Shown piece after piece: positions 52,635 through 61,248 of a stretch of 64,000 nt of DNA. Origin of the DNA: Vibrio fortis (GTDB lineage: Bacteria > Pseudomonadota > Gammaproteobacteria > Enterobacterales > Vibrionaceae); assembly GCF_000695685.1 (NCBI RefSeq), contig NZ_JFFR01000012.1, positions 1 to 64,000 on the forward strand, written 5' to 3'. Below the pieces are notes generated by a model, which saw only the letters and a program-made list of their open reading frames with translations, had not been told where the DNA came from and did not search any database. Each line of letters begins with the position of its first letter. Within the stretch, counting starts at the first letter, position 1. Both the position numbers and the translations under genes were made by a program.

Positions 52635-53096
52635 TTATTTGCTCATTTGAATTAGAGACTTACCAATTAACCATTCTAGTTCTTTACCGCTTGTGTCGCC
52701 AAACTGAGTTTCAGTCAGTTTGTACAGGCGGTCAATACCGTTAGCAGCGAACTCGTGTGCGCTTTCTGAAGTAACGATATGGTGGAATAGTAGGCGTAAG
52801 ATTGCTAGGAACTCAGCATCTTCCAGGGCTTTAATCCAGCTATCAGAAAATGCATCTAAACCATTTTCGAAATCAATGTGTTCCATGAACATTTTGAAGA
52901 TACGACCATCAAGCGCTGCCGTAAAATCTGTCTTCTTTGGAAAGTGGTGGCTAATACCAGTACGAGAAACACCCGTTTGTTGACTCAACGTCGTGTATGA
53001 CATCTTGTCGTAACCCAGTCTTAGTAGCTGGTCAACTACGGCATCCATGATTTTCTGGATAGTGATTTCTGTATCTTCTTTACTACGCTTTGGCAT
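52635..53096 (-). CDS. luxT: TetR-family regulator LuxT
   Basis: DNA-binding protein of 153 residues. Residues 10-60 form the TetR helix-turn-helix (SYTTLSQQTGVSRTGISHHF with recognition helix around 40-50). The N-terminal MPKRSKEDTEITIQ and the size match what I recall of LuxT/SwrT, which tunes quorum sensing through qrr1 and controls swarming and siderophore genes in Vibrio. It is monocistronic, with a long upstream region carrying a 14-bp palindrome. Not verified by search; a different short TetR protein is possible. Confidence 0.75.
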   Translation of the reverse strand: MPKRSKEDTEITIQKIMDAVVDQLLRLGYDKMSYTTLSQQTGVSRTGISHHFPKKTDFTAALDGRIFKMFMEHIDFENGLDAFSDSWIKALEDAEFLAILRLLFHHIVTSESAHEFAANGIDRLYKLTETQFGDTSGKELEWLIGKSLIQMSK

Positions 53097-53625
53097 ATTC
53101 AGGCTCTTCTTTTTGTAAATCCATCTAACTCATCAAATGAAGTCAGAATGAAAATCGTTATCAGCATTATGTGAGTAAGGCGATTTTTCGCAAGTATTTG
53201 CGCCCAATAACACAAGAATACTCTGTACGACCAATTTTACAGTGTTGCGTCTTTGCGCACTTTGTTTAATTAGTCTTCGGAATTCACCTTACCGTTCTAA
53301 AGCAGTGTTTTAAAATAACCGCTTAGAATATGAAATGCGAAACAATAAATTCATTATATAAATACCTATCAAGCGATAGATACTCTTATAAAATCATTCA
53401 GGGTGCAACTAACTGAATGATGTTCTGACAAATTAATGACACTAATTTTCAGAAAAATATGAGCTTGATCACACCCATATTCACATTTATAAAACGCCAT
53501 GCTCATTGTTTTCCTCAACAAACAACATAGCATACCAATGCAAGATAGGCCAAAGGATTTAATTTTTGTAGATACAGATCAAATTGCTCGGTAAAATAAC
53601 CTCATATTTTGTAAGAGGATTATTT
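53097..53625. other. Intergenic region (529 bp) between luxT and the YfcZ-type gene
   Basis: Two divergent promoters must lie here. I see a perfect palindrome CGCAA-GTAT-TTGCG (53189-53202) about 93 bases before the luxT start, an AT-rich central stretch, and AAGAGGA before the ATG at 53626. A 28-codon frame at about 53329-53415 lacks a ribosome site and is not called. Confidence 0.6.
53189..53202. promoter_or_regulatory. Perfect palindrome upstream of luxT
   Basis: CGCAA (53189-53193) and TTGCG (53198-53202) around GTAT. TetR-type proteins bind palindromes of about this size, so autoregulation is possible. No other copy was noticed near the other genes. Confidence 0.35.
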
Positions 53626-53925
53626 ATGAACCAAGATGTTGGCACTAATGATGTATGCGAAGCTTGCGGTTGCGCAGGCGAAATGGGTTTCATCATTAAA
53701 GAAGGCGACGATGTAGCGGAAGTTGTAATCTACGGTAACTCGAAAGAAGCAATGGAAGCAGAACTAGCTAAGTACATTGATTTAGCTAAACAAGTTTCAA
53801 GCAGTGTTGAGTTTGAATCAACAGAACTAACAGAAGAAAGCAACGAACTACGTACACGTTTCAAGTTCGAAGTGAGCGCAGAGAAAATTATCTTTGAACT
53901 GAAAACACGTTCAATCGCACGATAA
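53626..53925 (+). CDS. YfcZ/YiiS (DUF406) family protein
   Basis: Small protein of 99 residues. The cysteine-rich start (Cys11, Cys14, Cys16 in CEACGCAGEMG) followed by a helix-strand core ending FELKTRSIAR matches the DUF406 (YfcZ/YiiS) family, whose function is not established. Strongly biased codons suggest high expression. The frame is open 14 codons further up, but AGAGGA with seven bases to the ATG at 53626 fixes the start. Convergent with the DUF1496 gene, whose 3' end overlaps the terminator. Confidence 0.8.
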   Translation: MNQDVGTNDVCEACGCAGEMGFIIKEGDDVAEVVIYGNSKEAMEAELAKYIDLAKQVSSSVEFESTELTEESNELRTRFKFEVSAEKIIFELKTRSIAR

Positions 53926-53945
53926 CGCGCCCTACTTTATTGATT

Positions 53946-53973
53946 AAGACGAGCCTATTGCTCGTCTTTTTTT
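53946..53973 (+). terminator. Intrinsic terminator of the YfcZ-type gene
   Basis: Stem AAGACGAGC (53946-53954) with GCTCGTCTT (53960-53968), then a T-run. The right arm and T-run lie inside the 3' coding end of the convergent DUF1496 gene. Confidence 0.92.
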
Positions 53974-54245
53974 TCGAGTGTTTTCCATGAAAGAGCGCCA
54001 TTTGTCTCGAAATCATTCTGTTCTGCACACTGAATCACTACTCCTGATATTTCCAGAACAGCACCTAAACTGTAAGCCTTATCATCGTAATAACAGACCC
54101 GTGGGTTCGTATTCTTTTGCGATACAACCACCGCCTTTTTCGCAGGTACAGAAATAATATTGTCGGCATAAACGTTTGCATTATTCCCAAATAGACCTGA
54201 GATTACTGTCAAAGATATGACTTTAATTGCATTTAATCTTTTCAC
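53955..54245 (-). CDS. DUF1496 periplasmic protein
   Basis: Exported protein of 96 residues with a signal peptide of about 27 residues ending NVYADN. The core RVCYYDDKAYSLGAVLEISGVVIQC is the DUF1496 (YnjH) signature, with two Cys that probably pair. Function unknown. Its last codons (KKDEQ) are read from the T-run and right arm of the YfcZ terminator on the other strand. Monocistronic. Confidence 0.75.
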   Translation of the reverse strand: MKRLNAIKVISLTVISGLFGNNANVYADNIISVPAKKAVVVSQKNTNPRVCYYDDKAYSLGAVLEISGVVIQCAEQNDFETNGALSWKTLEKKDEQ

Positions 54246-54357
54246 TTATATTTCGCCCTCTGTTTAATTGGCTAAATCTAACAATTATCGGCAATATTTC
54301 TGGGCTCGTATGCAATTTCCGATATAGTAAGCGCAACTCTGTTAGAAGATCGTCATT

Positions 54358-54957
54358 ATGCTCAGAACTGTCACATTGCTTGCGTGCTTACTCACCATAT
54401 CAAATAGTTACTCCCAGCCCCTCGATCACTATCAAATATTGAATCATCTCGACAATTACGGAAATCTTTACCTGCGTAATAAGCCTTATACCGAATTACC
54501 GACAGGGTTAGTCGTCAAAGGTAATTTAAATATAGAGAAAACGTCTATCAAACAACTACCAAAAGAACTTGAAATTGGTGGTAGTCTACAAGCAGCGAAT
54601 AGCTTGCTCAGACGTGTACCAGCAGGTACCTCTATCAAAGGTTACGCCAACTTACTTGGGAGTCAGATCCAAAGTTGGCCAAAGGGGGTCAAGGTTGGCG
54701 GCTTTATCAACTTCACCGATACACCTCTTAAAAAGCTACCGAATGGTTTTCGAGTTAAAGGCGACTTGAGTTTGATTCGAACCCCGCTAACCGAACTGCC
54801 AAATGGCATTGTGGTTGAAGGGAATCTTTATATTGGTGGTTCTGCGATTACACAGTTCCCCGACGTGATGACAGTGAATGGCAATATCTATCTCGGTGGT
54901 AATGTCATTAGCAAATGGCCAACTACATTGAATCTGGGTGGCGCAGTAGCGCGCTAG
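54358..54957 (+). CDS. Secreted leucine-rich solenoid protein
   Basis: Exported protein of 199 residues. Residues 1-19 are a signal peptide (LLACLLTISNSYS). From residue 46 the sequence is built of seven or more 20-residue repeats with pattern xLPxGxxVxGxLxLxxTxIxx (example units LPTGLVVKGNLNIEKTSIKQ and LPNGFRVKGDLSLIRTPLTE). Such leucine-rich repeats stack into a curved solenoid that binds proteins. No catalytic domain or membrane anchor. Monocistronic. Possible host or surface contact is inference. Confidence 0.72.
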   Translation: MLRTVTLLACLLTISNSYSQPLDHYQILNHLDNYGNLYLRNKPYTELPTGLVVKGNLNIEKTSIKQLPKELEIGGSLQAANSLLRRVPAGTSIKGYANLLGSQIQSWPKGVKVGGFINFTDTPLKKLPNGFRVKGDLSLIRTPLTELPNGIVVEGNLYIGGSAITQFPDVMTVNGNIYLGGNVISKWPTTLNLGGAVAR

Positions 54958-55000
54958 CTAGGAAAGTTGGGGCATGACGAGTTGCCATGTATTGCGATCA

Positions 55001-55030
55001 AAAAAGGAGCATGACGCTCCTTTTTATTTT
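55001..55030. terminator. Bidirectional terminator between solenoid and PlsC-like genes
   Basis: Stem GGAGC (55006-55010) with GCTCC (55016-55020), with A-run left and T-run right, so it can end both convergent transcripts. Confidence 0.88.
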
Positions 55031-55061
55031 TATCTGCAGTCGTTAAATCATTAGACCGAAT

Positions 55062-56168
55062 TTAGCCGACATTCTTTACTGGGTTAGCATAGCTATCGAT
55101 CAGGTACTGATGCGCACCTTGAGGGATGCTTGATAGTTTCTCTTCAAACTCACGCTTCACCGCTTCAGTAATGCTGTCGTCTTCTTTATCTGCTGCCAGT
55201 AGGTTCACAGGGAACAGCTTGTAGTTCTCATGAATTTGACGGTCAATCTCTTCAGCTAGTGCTTCTGGCGTTTCAAAATCTTGGTCAATCACAGAACCAA
55301 AGCCAACATGTACATGGCCTTTATTGCCCACGATACCTTGAATGATGCTTTCGATATCTTCAAATTCGCCTTTCTCATACGAACCATTGACGTCTTTTTC
55401 GAACAACTCTAGTGCTTTTGCCGTATCACATGGGTCATTTTCGTAAGATATCGCAACCGGTACGATCTTCAATGACTTAACATACTCAGCGAAAGCAACT
55501 TTCTGTTTACGACCTTCAACGTGGAACATCTTCAGGATAGCTGGATCAGTGAAGTCGTTACCGTCTTTTGCACGCCCTTCTTTCTGCGCAATCCAGATAG
55601 AGTTACCCGTATCTAGAGAGTGCTTAATATAAGAAGAGAGTTGGCCAAGCGCTTTCATCATCTCACGCGGCCCTTTAAGCGAGCGCTTAACAATAAAGCT
55701 CTTGTTCAAACGCATAAGTTCAGTCGCGCATGGCTTCTTAAGCAGGTTATCACCAATCGCAATACGGCATGTGTTGTGGTTTTGCTGATGCAGTGCATAG
55801 TTAACCAAAGCCGGATCCATGGCGATATCGCGGTGGTTAGAGACAAACAAGTAAGACTGATTTTGATCTAACGATTCAAGCCCCGTGTAAGTCACACCTT
55901 TAGTGGTATTCGCTAAGGTATCACGAAGGTACTTTTTCACTTCGATCTGAATCGCTTCTACGCTCTGCAGCTTGCTCCACTTCATTTTTAGGTAAACACG
56001 CAAGATTGGGCTCATGATTGCTTGGAACCAAGCAGCGTGATTAGTGAAGCGATAGTTTAGGATCGCGCTGATGAATTCTTCATCATTGATTAGGCGATCG
56101 AGTGCCGCAGGAATTTCGTCGTCGTTATAAGGACGGATATCAATATATGGATCAGTCTGAGAGGTCAT
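55062..56168 (-). CDS. PlsC-like acyltransferase
   Basis: Predicted 1-acylglycerol-3-phosphate-type acyltransferase of 368 residues. The H-x4-D motif is N111-HRDIAMD (His112, Asp117), followed by a FIVKRSLKGP block (block 2/3) and KEGRAKDG for the phosphate. It is longer than PlsC (about 245), with an N-terminal 95-residue extension and a C-terminal helical region. Acyl donor and acceptor are uncertain. No membrane span is obvious. Monocistronic, AAGGTCA region upstream. Confidence 0.82.
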   Translation of the reverse strand: MTSQTDPYIDIRPYNDDEIPAALDRLINDEEFISAILNYRFTNHAAWFQAIMSPILRVYLKMKWSKLQSVEAIQIEVKKYLRDTLANTTKGVTYTGLESLDQNQSYLFVSNHRDIAMDPALVNYALHQQNHNTCRIAIGDNLLKKPCATELMRLNKSFIVKRSLKGPREMMKALGQLSSYIKHSLDTGNSIWIAQKEGRAKDGNDFTDPAILKMFHVEGRKQKVAFAEYVKSLKIVPVAISYENDPCDTAKALELFEKDVNGSYEKGEFEDIESIIQGIVGNKGHVHVGFGSVIDQDFETPEALAEEIDRQIHENYKLFPVNLLAADKEDDSITEAVKREFEEKLSSIPQGAHQYLIDSYANPVKNVG

Positions 56169-56344
56169 TTTTCACTACATCTAATAAAAAGCTGGCTCAT
56201 TCTACGCATTGTTTTGCTTTCTCGCAGCTACAGAGCCCATACTTTTGACAAGGTCAGACCAGAAACATCGGATTTACCTGCATTATTGTTGGCATACGTT
56301 AAAATTAACGGTAATCTTAGCGGCCGCAAAACTAAGGACCTTCT

Positions 56345-56971
56345 ATGAACTTCGCTATCGAATACACATCGGCTTACTACTCCCACCTAGAAATCACTCC
56401 TAGAAAAAAAGTGGTAAAACATAGCCTTGTATCCGTTGAAAGCGGATTAGTTTTGATTAAGATTGGTAAACAGGAACACGCCATTGAGCCGGGTCAAAGC
56501 CTTTGGATCCCGTTTGACTGTTTAACTTCCCTCACCTACTTTCCGAACACGCGAATCGCACGCGTAGACTTTTCAGTGCGTCTAACCGATGCTTTCCCTA
56601 AGCAAGCAGGCTACGTGAATCAAACACCACTTTCACAAGCTTTGCTCGATAAGCTCGCAACCTTGGCAGTTAAAAACAAAGACACCAACAATGCGTCTTC
56701 AACATTTAAAGAGTTATTAGCGGTAGTTAAGCAGGAAGTATTGACCTTTAAGCCATTGCTGTGTGAAAGCGAATTGTCGCAACGCTTCAACCGTTGGAAC
56801 ATTGAAGACTCACCACTATCTCAAGAACAAACCCTAGTGATGGTGATGCGTGAAGCGAAAAAACGCATGCAGTCAGGTCAGAAGAAAGAGAAGGTAATTG
56901 ACGAGTTATTCTCGGGGCAAACCGAAGAATTCGAGCAGCTGTGTATGCTGGTGTTTGGCGACACGCTGTAA
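56345..56971 (+). CDS. Cupin/AraC-type sensor protein
   Basis: Protein of 208 residues with a small cupin-like N-terminal half (VSVESGLVLIKIGKQEHAIEPGQSLWIPF) similar to the ligand domain of AraC regulators. The C-terminal half has helical segments near 150-200 but only one weak helix-turn-helix candidate (MREAKKRMQSGQKKEKVIDELF), where a full AraC domain has two. It may be a degenerate regulator or a partner. Start ATG at 56345 has AAGGAC upstream. Not recognised as a named gene. Confidence 0.55.
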   Translation: MNFAIEYTSAYYSHLEITPRKKVVKHSLVSVESGLVLIKIGKQEHAIEPGQSLWIPFDCLTSLTYFPNTRIARVDFSVRLTDAFPKQAGYVNQTPLSQALLDKLATLAVKNKDTNNASSTFKELLAVVKQEVLTFKPLLCESELSQRFNRWNIEDSPLSQEQTLVMVMREAKKRMQSGQKKEKVIDELFSGQTEEFEQLCMLVFGDTL

Positions 56972-56996
56972 ACTGACATAGTCTGCTCAGACAACG

Positions 56997-57034
56997 AAAA
57001 AGCCGCAAACTCTATGAGAGTCGCGACTTTTTTA
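56997..57034 (+). terminator. Intrinsic terminator of the cupin/AraC-type gene
   Basis: Stem-loop with ACTCT (57009-57013) pairing AGAGT (57017-57021) at the tip and an outer AAAAGCCGC/GCGACTTTT-like arm, followed by a T-run. Confidence 0.78.
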
Positions 57035-57080
57035 ATTTGGTATGTTTTTCTAGAGCCTATTTTTCCGGAAATGAGCTCTT

Positions 57081-57566
57081 TTAGAACGGAAACTCAATCT
57101 GCATCATCATGTCGGCTTCTCTGGCATCATGCCAGCGATAATCGAATCGCATGCGAGGTTCACCCACTGATTTCTCACCAAACCCAATGCTGAGCTGCAA
57201 ACCATGGTTTAGGATCCACTCTTCTGTGGTCATGTCGTACTTTTTATCTTCCAGATCTTCAGGAAACCACATCCCCAAGCCAACATAGTTCGAGCTAATG
57301 CTTTGAGTAATGATTGGTGAGTCTTTGGTTTGTAGTACCCAATCAGACCAGTAGTCGTTTGAAGAGGCTTCAGGTTCGTCACTAAACCCACTCAGGCTCA
57401 GCATTCTTTGACTGAAAGATTCAAGGCTGTCTGAAAAGTTGAGGCATGTCGTCTGTTCATCAGAATCAAACATAATTGAGTCTAGGCTGAATAGATCACA
57501 CTCAGCATGCGCATGCAAGCTAAAGGTAACGACGAAGCTGGTCGTTAAAAGTGCTCTTTTTAGCAT
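57081..57566 (-). CDS. Secreted hypothetical protein, 161 aa
   Basis: Exported protein of 161 residues. The signal peptide ends HAHAEC, so the mature form begins with a Cys-containing stretch that could be a lipid-attached start but lacks a strict lipobox. The mature part has GLQLSIGFGEKS and a final strand MMMQIEFPF ending in Phe, as if a small outer-membrane barrel. I recognise no family. Monocistronic, upstream of nadD-like. Confidence 0.55.
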   Translation of the reverse strand: MLKRALLTTSFVVTFSLHAHAECDLFSLDSIMFDSDEQTTCLNFSDSLESFSQRMLSLSGFSDEPEASSNDYWSDWVLQTKDSPIITQSISSNYVGLGMWFPEDLEDKKYDMTTEEWILNHGLQLSIGFGEKSVGEPRMRFDYRWHDAREADMMMQIEFPF

Positions 57567-57593
57567 AGTGCTCTGACCTCTAAGAATTAAGGA

Positions 57594-58115
57594 CTACATT
57601 GTCTTATACAGCCCACCGTCTTGCAAGATGTTTGTAACTGACTTTGTACTCAAATTTGCAAAGTCATCACCATTTATAATCGCATTGCGAATATCGGTGC
57701 TACGAACTTTTACTTTTTCTGGGCAAGCCATCACAGACCAGCGTTCAGTGATCTCGTCAGACTTATAAAAAGACGAGAACTTAAAGAAGTTATCCGGCCC
57801 GATGACAAAAGTTATATCGGCCGTTGGATGAGATTCTTGAAGCTTTTTTAATACTGCGTACGTTGTGACGCTTTCACCTGGGGTGTACAAACTTTGCTCT
57901 ACTAAAGATAGTTCAACTTGCTCAATAGCCAAGTCATTGATAAATGCCTCAACAAGCTGACATCGAATATCATAATCCAACATGGTTTTTCCCCACGCGT
58001 GAGCAATGCTCGGAACAAGTAAAATTCGGTCGAAGTGCACCAAAGATTCAATGACACTTTTATGCCCTAAACTTGGTGGGTTAAATGCACTACCAAAAAC
58101 CGCTATTTTTTCCAT
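57594..58115 (-). CDS. Nicotinate-nucleotide adenylyltransferase-like protein
   Basis: Nucleotidyl-transferase-fold enzyme of 173 residues. GSAFNPPSLGH (8-18) is the (H/S)xGH active-site region and RSTDIR near 139-144 is the ISTxxxR ATP motif. This fits NadD/NadM-type enzymes, which add AMP to nicotinate mononucleotide. A housekeeping NadD is normally elsewhere in Vibrio, so this may be a second copy. It is divergent from nadE, which acts next in the pathway, with 107 bases between the starts. Confidence 0.75.
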   Translation of the reverse strand: MEKIAVFGSAFNPPSLGHKSVIESLVHFDRILLVPSIAHAWGKTMLDYDIRCQLVEAFINDLAIEQVELSLVEQSLYTPGESVTTYAVLKKLQESHPTADITFVIGPDNFFKFSSFYKSDEITERWSVMACPEKVKVRSTDIRNAIINGDDFANLSTKSVTNILQDGGLYKTM

Positions 58116-58222
58116 CGCTTGTCGCTGCCTTCTTTTATCTCACTGTGTAAAGAGGTTTTTATCTCTCTTGATTTCGGTATGATAACACTAGATTTCAATT
58201 TGCTTGCAGGAAAGGAATACGA

Positions 58223-59053
58223 ATGGAACAGTTAATTCGTGATGAAATGCGCGTTCTACCATCAATTGACGCTCAATTTGAAGTAGATCGTCGTGTAGAG
58301 TTCATCAAAACCAAATTACAACAATCAGGATGTAAGTCTCTTGTACTGGGTATCAGCGGTGGCGTTGACTCAACAACATGTGGCCGACTCGCTCAGCTAG
58401 CAGTAGACAGTCTTAATGAATCAAGCAACAGCAACGATTATCAGTTTATCGCCGTTCGCCTGCCTTACGGTGAGCAAAAAGACGAAGATGAAGCGCAGCT
58501 TGCTCTCTCTTTCATCCAACCATCTCAATCTGTATCAGTAAACATTAAAGCGGGCGTTGATGGCCTGCATGCCGCGTCTCATGTTGCGCTTGAAGGCACA
58601 GGTCTTCTTCCTACTGATTCAGCTAAGATTGATTTCGTAAAAGGCAACGTAAAAGCTCGTGCTCGCATGATCGCTCAATACGAAATCGCAGGTTACGTTG
58701 GTGGCTTAGTTATCGGTACTGACCACTCGGCAGAAAACATCACTGGATTCTACACAAAGCACGGTGACGGCGCATGTGACCTTGCACCACTGTTTGGTCT
58801 AAGCAAACGCCAAGTTCGTGAGCTGGCGGCAACACTAGGCGCACCAGAACTTTTGGTGAAAAAGGTACCTACAGCTGACCTTGAAGAGCTAGATCCTCAG
58901 AAAGCAGACGAAGATGCACTGAACCTGACTTACGACCAGATCGATGACTTCCTAGAAGGCAAAGAAGTGTCTAAAGAGGTCTCTGATCGTCTAGTAAGCA
59001 TCTATCAAGCGACGCAGCACAAACGTCAACCGATCCCAACGATCTACGACTAA
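58223..59053 (+). CDS. nadE: NH3-dependent NAD+ synthetase NadE
   Basis: Enzyme of 276 residues that amidates nicotinate adenine dinucleotide to NAD+ using ammonia and [12 protein letters not shown] (about 45-53) is the P-loop of ATP pyrophosphatases, [19 protein letters not shown] and [13 protein letters not shown] are NadE blocks. No glutamine-amidotransferase domain, so it uses free ammonia. Adjacent and divergent nadD-like gene catalyses the previous step. Good ribosome site AAAGGAA. Followed by a strong terminator. Confidence 0.94.
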   Translation: MEQLIRDEMRVLPSIDAQFEVDRRVEFIKTKLQQSGCKSLVLGISGGVDSTTCGRLAQLAVDSLNESSNSNDYQFIAVRLPYGEQKDEDEAQLALSFIQPSQSVSVNIKAGVDGLHAASHVALEGTGLLPTDSAKIDFVKGNVKARARMIAQYEIAGYVGGLVIGTDHSAENITGFYTKHGDGACDLAPLFGLSKRQVRELAATLGAPELLVKKVPTADLEELDPQKADEDALNLTYDQIDDFLEGKEVSKEVSDRLVSIYQATQHKRQPIPTIYD

Positions 59054-59109
59054 GCTCAAGTTGGTTACGTAGTAATCTGCGTGCCAACCTAGCGCAAGAC
59101 TCGCTAAGC

Positions 59110-59142
59110 AAAAGGCCGACGGAGAACACCGTCGGCCTTTTC
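59110..59142. terminator. Bidirectional terminator after nadE
   Basis: Nine-base-pair stem GGCCGACGG (59114-59122) with CCGTCGGCC (59129-59137), A-run and T-run on both sides. It can end nadE and the convergent reductase gene. Confidence 0.92.
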
Positions 59143-59180
59143 ATTATGTGTTATCACCAGAATCTGTTGACCTTTGGCGG

Positions 59181-61022
59181 TTAGTCGACCACTTCGATAT
59201 CGGTTTGTGGTACACAGCAACACGCTAGTACTTGCCCCATATTACGCTCATGATCTTGCAGCGCTGGAACATCAGGTTGATGCACTTGCCCGGACTCTAG
59301 AGTCACCTTACACGCCCCACAGAATCCAGCTCGGCAGCTTGACGCAATTGAAACACCCGCGGCTTCCGCTTGGTCAAGCAAAGTACCTTGGTTGTTGCCC
59401 TCGAACAGATAACCATTAACGCTTAACTGCAGAGTTTTCACCACTTCTTCCGTTGCCTGGTTAACACCAAACGCTTCTTGATGGTAATGCTGCGGGTTTA
59501 AACCCATTTGAATCAGCATCTTTTTAGCATTGTCCATAAAGCCATCAGGGCCACAAACAAATGCTTGGCGTCGATGCAGGTCATCGATCTTTGCGATATG
59601 AGAAACGCTCAAACGCCCTGATAAACCTTGCCAATCTTTAGCTGGCTGACTAAGTGAATAGATCACCTTTAGGCCTGGGTGCTTATCAGCAATTTCTTGA
59701 ATCTCTTGTTGATAAGGGATATCTAACTCGCTGCTGCACTGATGATAGAACACCACATCTTCTACTTGGTTGTGGTCGGCAAGGTAACGCAGCATAGAAA
59801 GCATAGGTGTGACACCGCTGCCTGCAGAAAGCAGCAATAGCGGGTGATTTGGATTCTCTTCCAGATAGAAAGCGCCATCAGGGTTTTGCGCCACTAACGT
59901 ATCACCCACTTGGAAATGGTCATTAAGCCAGTTTGAAATTCGGCCATCATCGACACGCTTTACCGAGATCGCAAGGCGACCTGCGCGTGATGGGCTTGAA
60001 GACAATGTATAACGACGAGAAATCTTCTCGCCATCGATGGTCATCTCAATCGGTAGGTGCTGACCTGGCTGGTAGCTAGGTAGAACTTTGTCACCTTTGG
60101 CTGGCTCCAACCAAAACGTTGTAAAGTCGCGCGCGATCTCTTCACGCTCAACACATGTAAGATGCAATGACTCAACCCAGGTATCTTCATACTGCTCTTT
60201 AGGTTTGATCTCTAGCACTTCAATCTTATCGCCTTCCTTAATCACACCTTCGTTTTTCGCTACAAGGTTCTGACCAAAGAAAACACCGCCAGTCTTATCA
60301 GCGCGGAACTGAGAGAAGGTATTCAGTGGCTCTTTTGAAGGGCGGAACTCACCTTTATCTACATCAACCGTGGTCAAAATACAGCGCTGACACGGTTTCA
60401 CCGCTTCAAACTCGACTTCACCTATTCGAATGCGCTTCCAACCATCTTCACCAAACGCTTCGGTATTCGAGACCACTAAGTTGGTACGAAATTGATCCAT
60501 GGTATGCAGCTCTGGGCTGCGGCGATTAAGTTCAGCTAACGATGCTTCACTAATAATAAGAAGTGGGTAGCCATCAGCGAAGCTCACATTATGTCCGAGC
60601 TTCTCACGCACGCGATTAGACTGCTCACCCGTAAACAGTAACTCGACACGTTGTCCAAGCACATCACTGAACCAATCATCTGCGGCATCATTGGTGGTGT
60701 AAGCGGTGAAGTTGTCTTTCCAAACCGTAGCGGGTGTCTCCTGCATCTTGAACTCATTGTATTTCACACGCAGTGCCGGCTTACCTTCACATGTAAAAAT
60801 CAAGCCATCCGGTTGCAAGCTAGAAGACACTTTTACCATTTGTGGATACTTACGAGCCGTTACCATTGAGCCATCCGCCAGCGCCAACATAAAGCGTCGG
60901 TCAAAACTCAGACCTTGTTTTTCTACCCATGCACTTGATAGCGAGATCCCGCCAACTGATTTAACAGGATAAACATTCACCTGAGAGAGATAAGGACTTT
61001 GAGCTTCCGAGGACTTTGACAT
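59181..61022 (-). CDS. MOSC domain-ferredoxin reductase fusion
   Basis: Three-part flavoprotein of 613 residues. Residues 1-270 form a MOSC_N/MOSC unit (YcbX-like) with the probable cofactor Cys in KPCQRC near 222-227. Residues 285-510 form an FAD/NAD reductase with RRYTLSSSPS (FAD) and GSGVTPMLSML (NAD). The C-terminal 85 residues carry a plant-type [2Fe-2S] ferredoxin with CRAGFCGAC and a distant CC. In E. coli these parts are split between YcbX and a hybrid-cluster reductase; YcbX uses molybdenum cofactor to reduce N-hydroxylated compounds. Fusion would supply its electrons directly. Confidence 0.87.
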   Translation of the reverse strand: MSKSSEAQSPYLSQVNVYPVKSVGGISLSSAWVEKQGLSFDRRFMLALADGSMVTARKYPQMVKVSSSLQPDGLIFTCEGKPALRVKYNEFKMQETPATVWKDNFTAYTTNDAADDWFSDVLGQRVELLFTGEQSNRVREKLGHNVSFADGYPLLIISEASLAELNRRSPELHTMDQFRTNLVVSNTEAFGEDGWKRIRIGEVEFEAVKPCQRCILTTVDVDKGEFRPSKEPLNTFSQFRADKTGGVFFGQNLVAKNEGVIKEGDKIEVLEIKPKEQYEDTWVESLHLTCVEREEIARDFTTFWLEPAKGDKVLPSYQPGQHLPIEMTIDGEKISRRYTLSSSPSRAGRLAISVKRVDDGRISNWLNDHFQVGDTLVAQNPDGAFYLEENPNHPLLLLSAGSGVTPMLSMLRYLADHNQVEDVVFYHQCSSELDIPYQQEIQEIADKHPGLKVIYSLSQPAKDWQGLSGRLSVSHIAKIDDLHRRQAFVCGPDGFMDNAKKMLIQMGLNPQHYHQEAFGVNQATEEVVKTLQLSVNGYLFEGNNQGTLLDQAEAAGVSIASSCRAGFCGACKVTLESGQVHQPDVPALQDHERNMGQVLACCCVPQTDIEVVD

Positions 61023-61248
61023 AACGACTCCAGTGTTATTAGATTTTTTACAATGCTAACAAATGCACCCAGTTTTAGGAACTCGCTCGCACTAAACACT
61101 TGATACTCAGCTATTATATTGAGAAGTGAGCAAAATATACTTTTAACCATCAGTTGTTTTATAAAAATCAGGAGCCTTGTGGTTGTGTATTTTTTATCAA
61201 GCTGCAAGGTGAGACTTTTGAAACGTCATTGAATAAAAAGGAATTATC

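Noticed and set aside
52388..52744. Open frame of 118 codons after the hut operon
   Set aside because: It starts inside the operon terminator, runs through the luxT terminator and into luxT antisense, and the protein has no coherent structure.
53184..53206. Sigma-54-like GG...GC sequence before luxT on the minus strand
   Set aside because: The distance between GG and GC is 11 or 12 bases, not the required 10; the resemblance comes from the palindrome.
53329..53415. 28-codon frame upstream of the YfcZ-type gene
   Set aside because: No ribosome site and no hairpin terminator; product has no recognisable feature.
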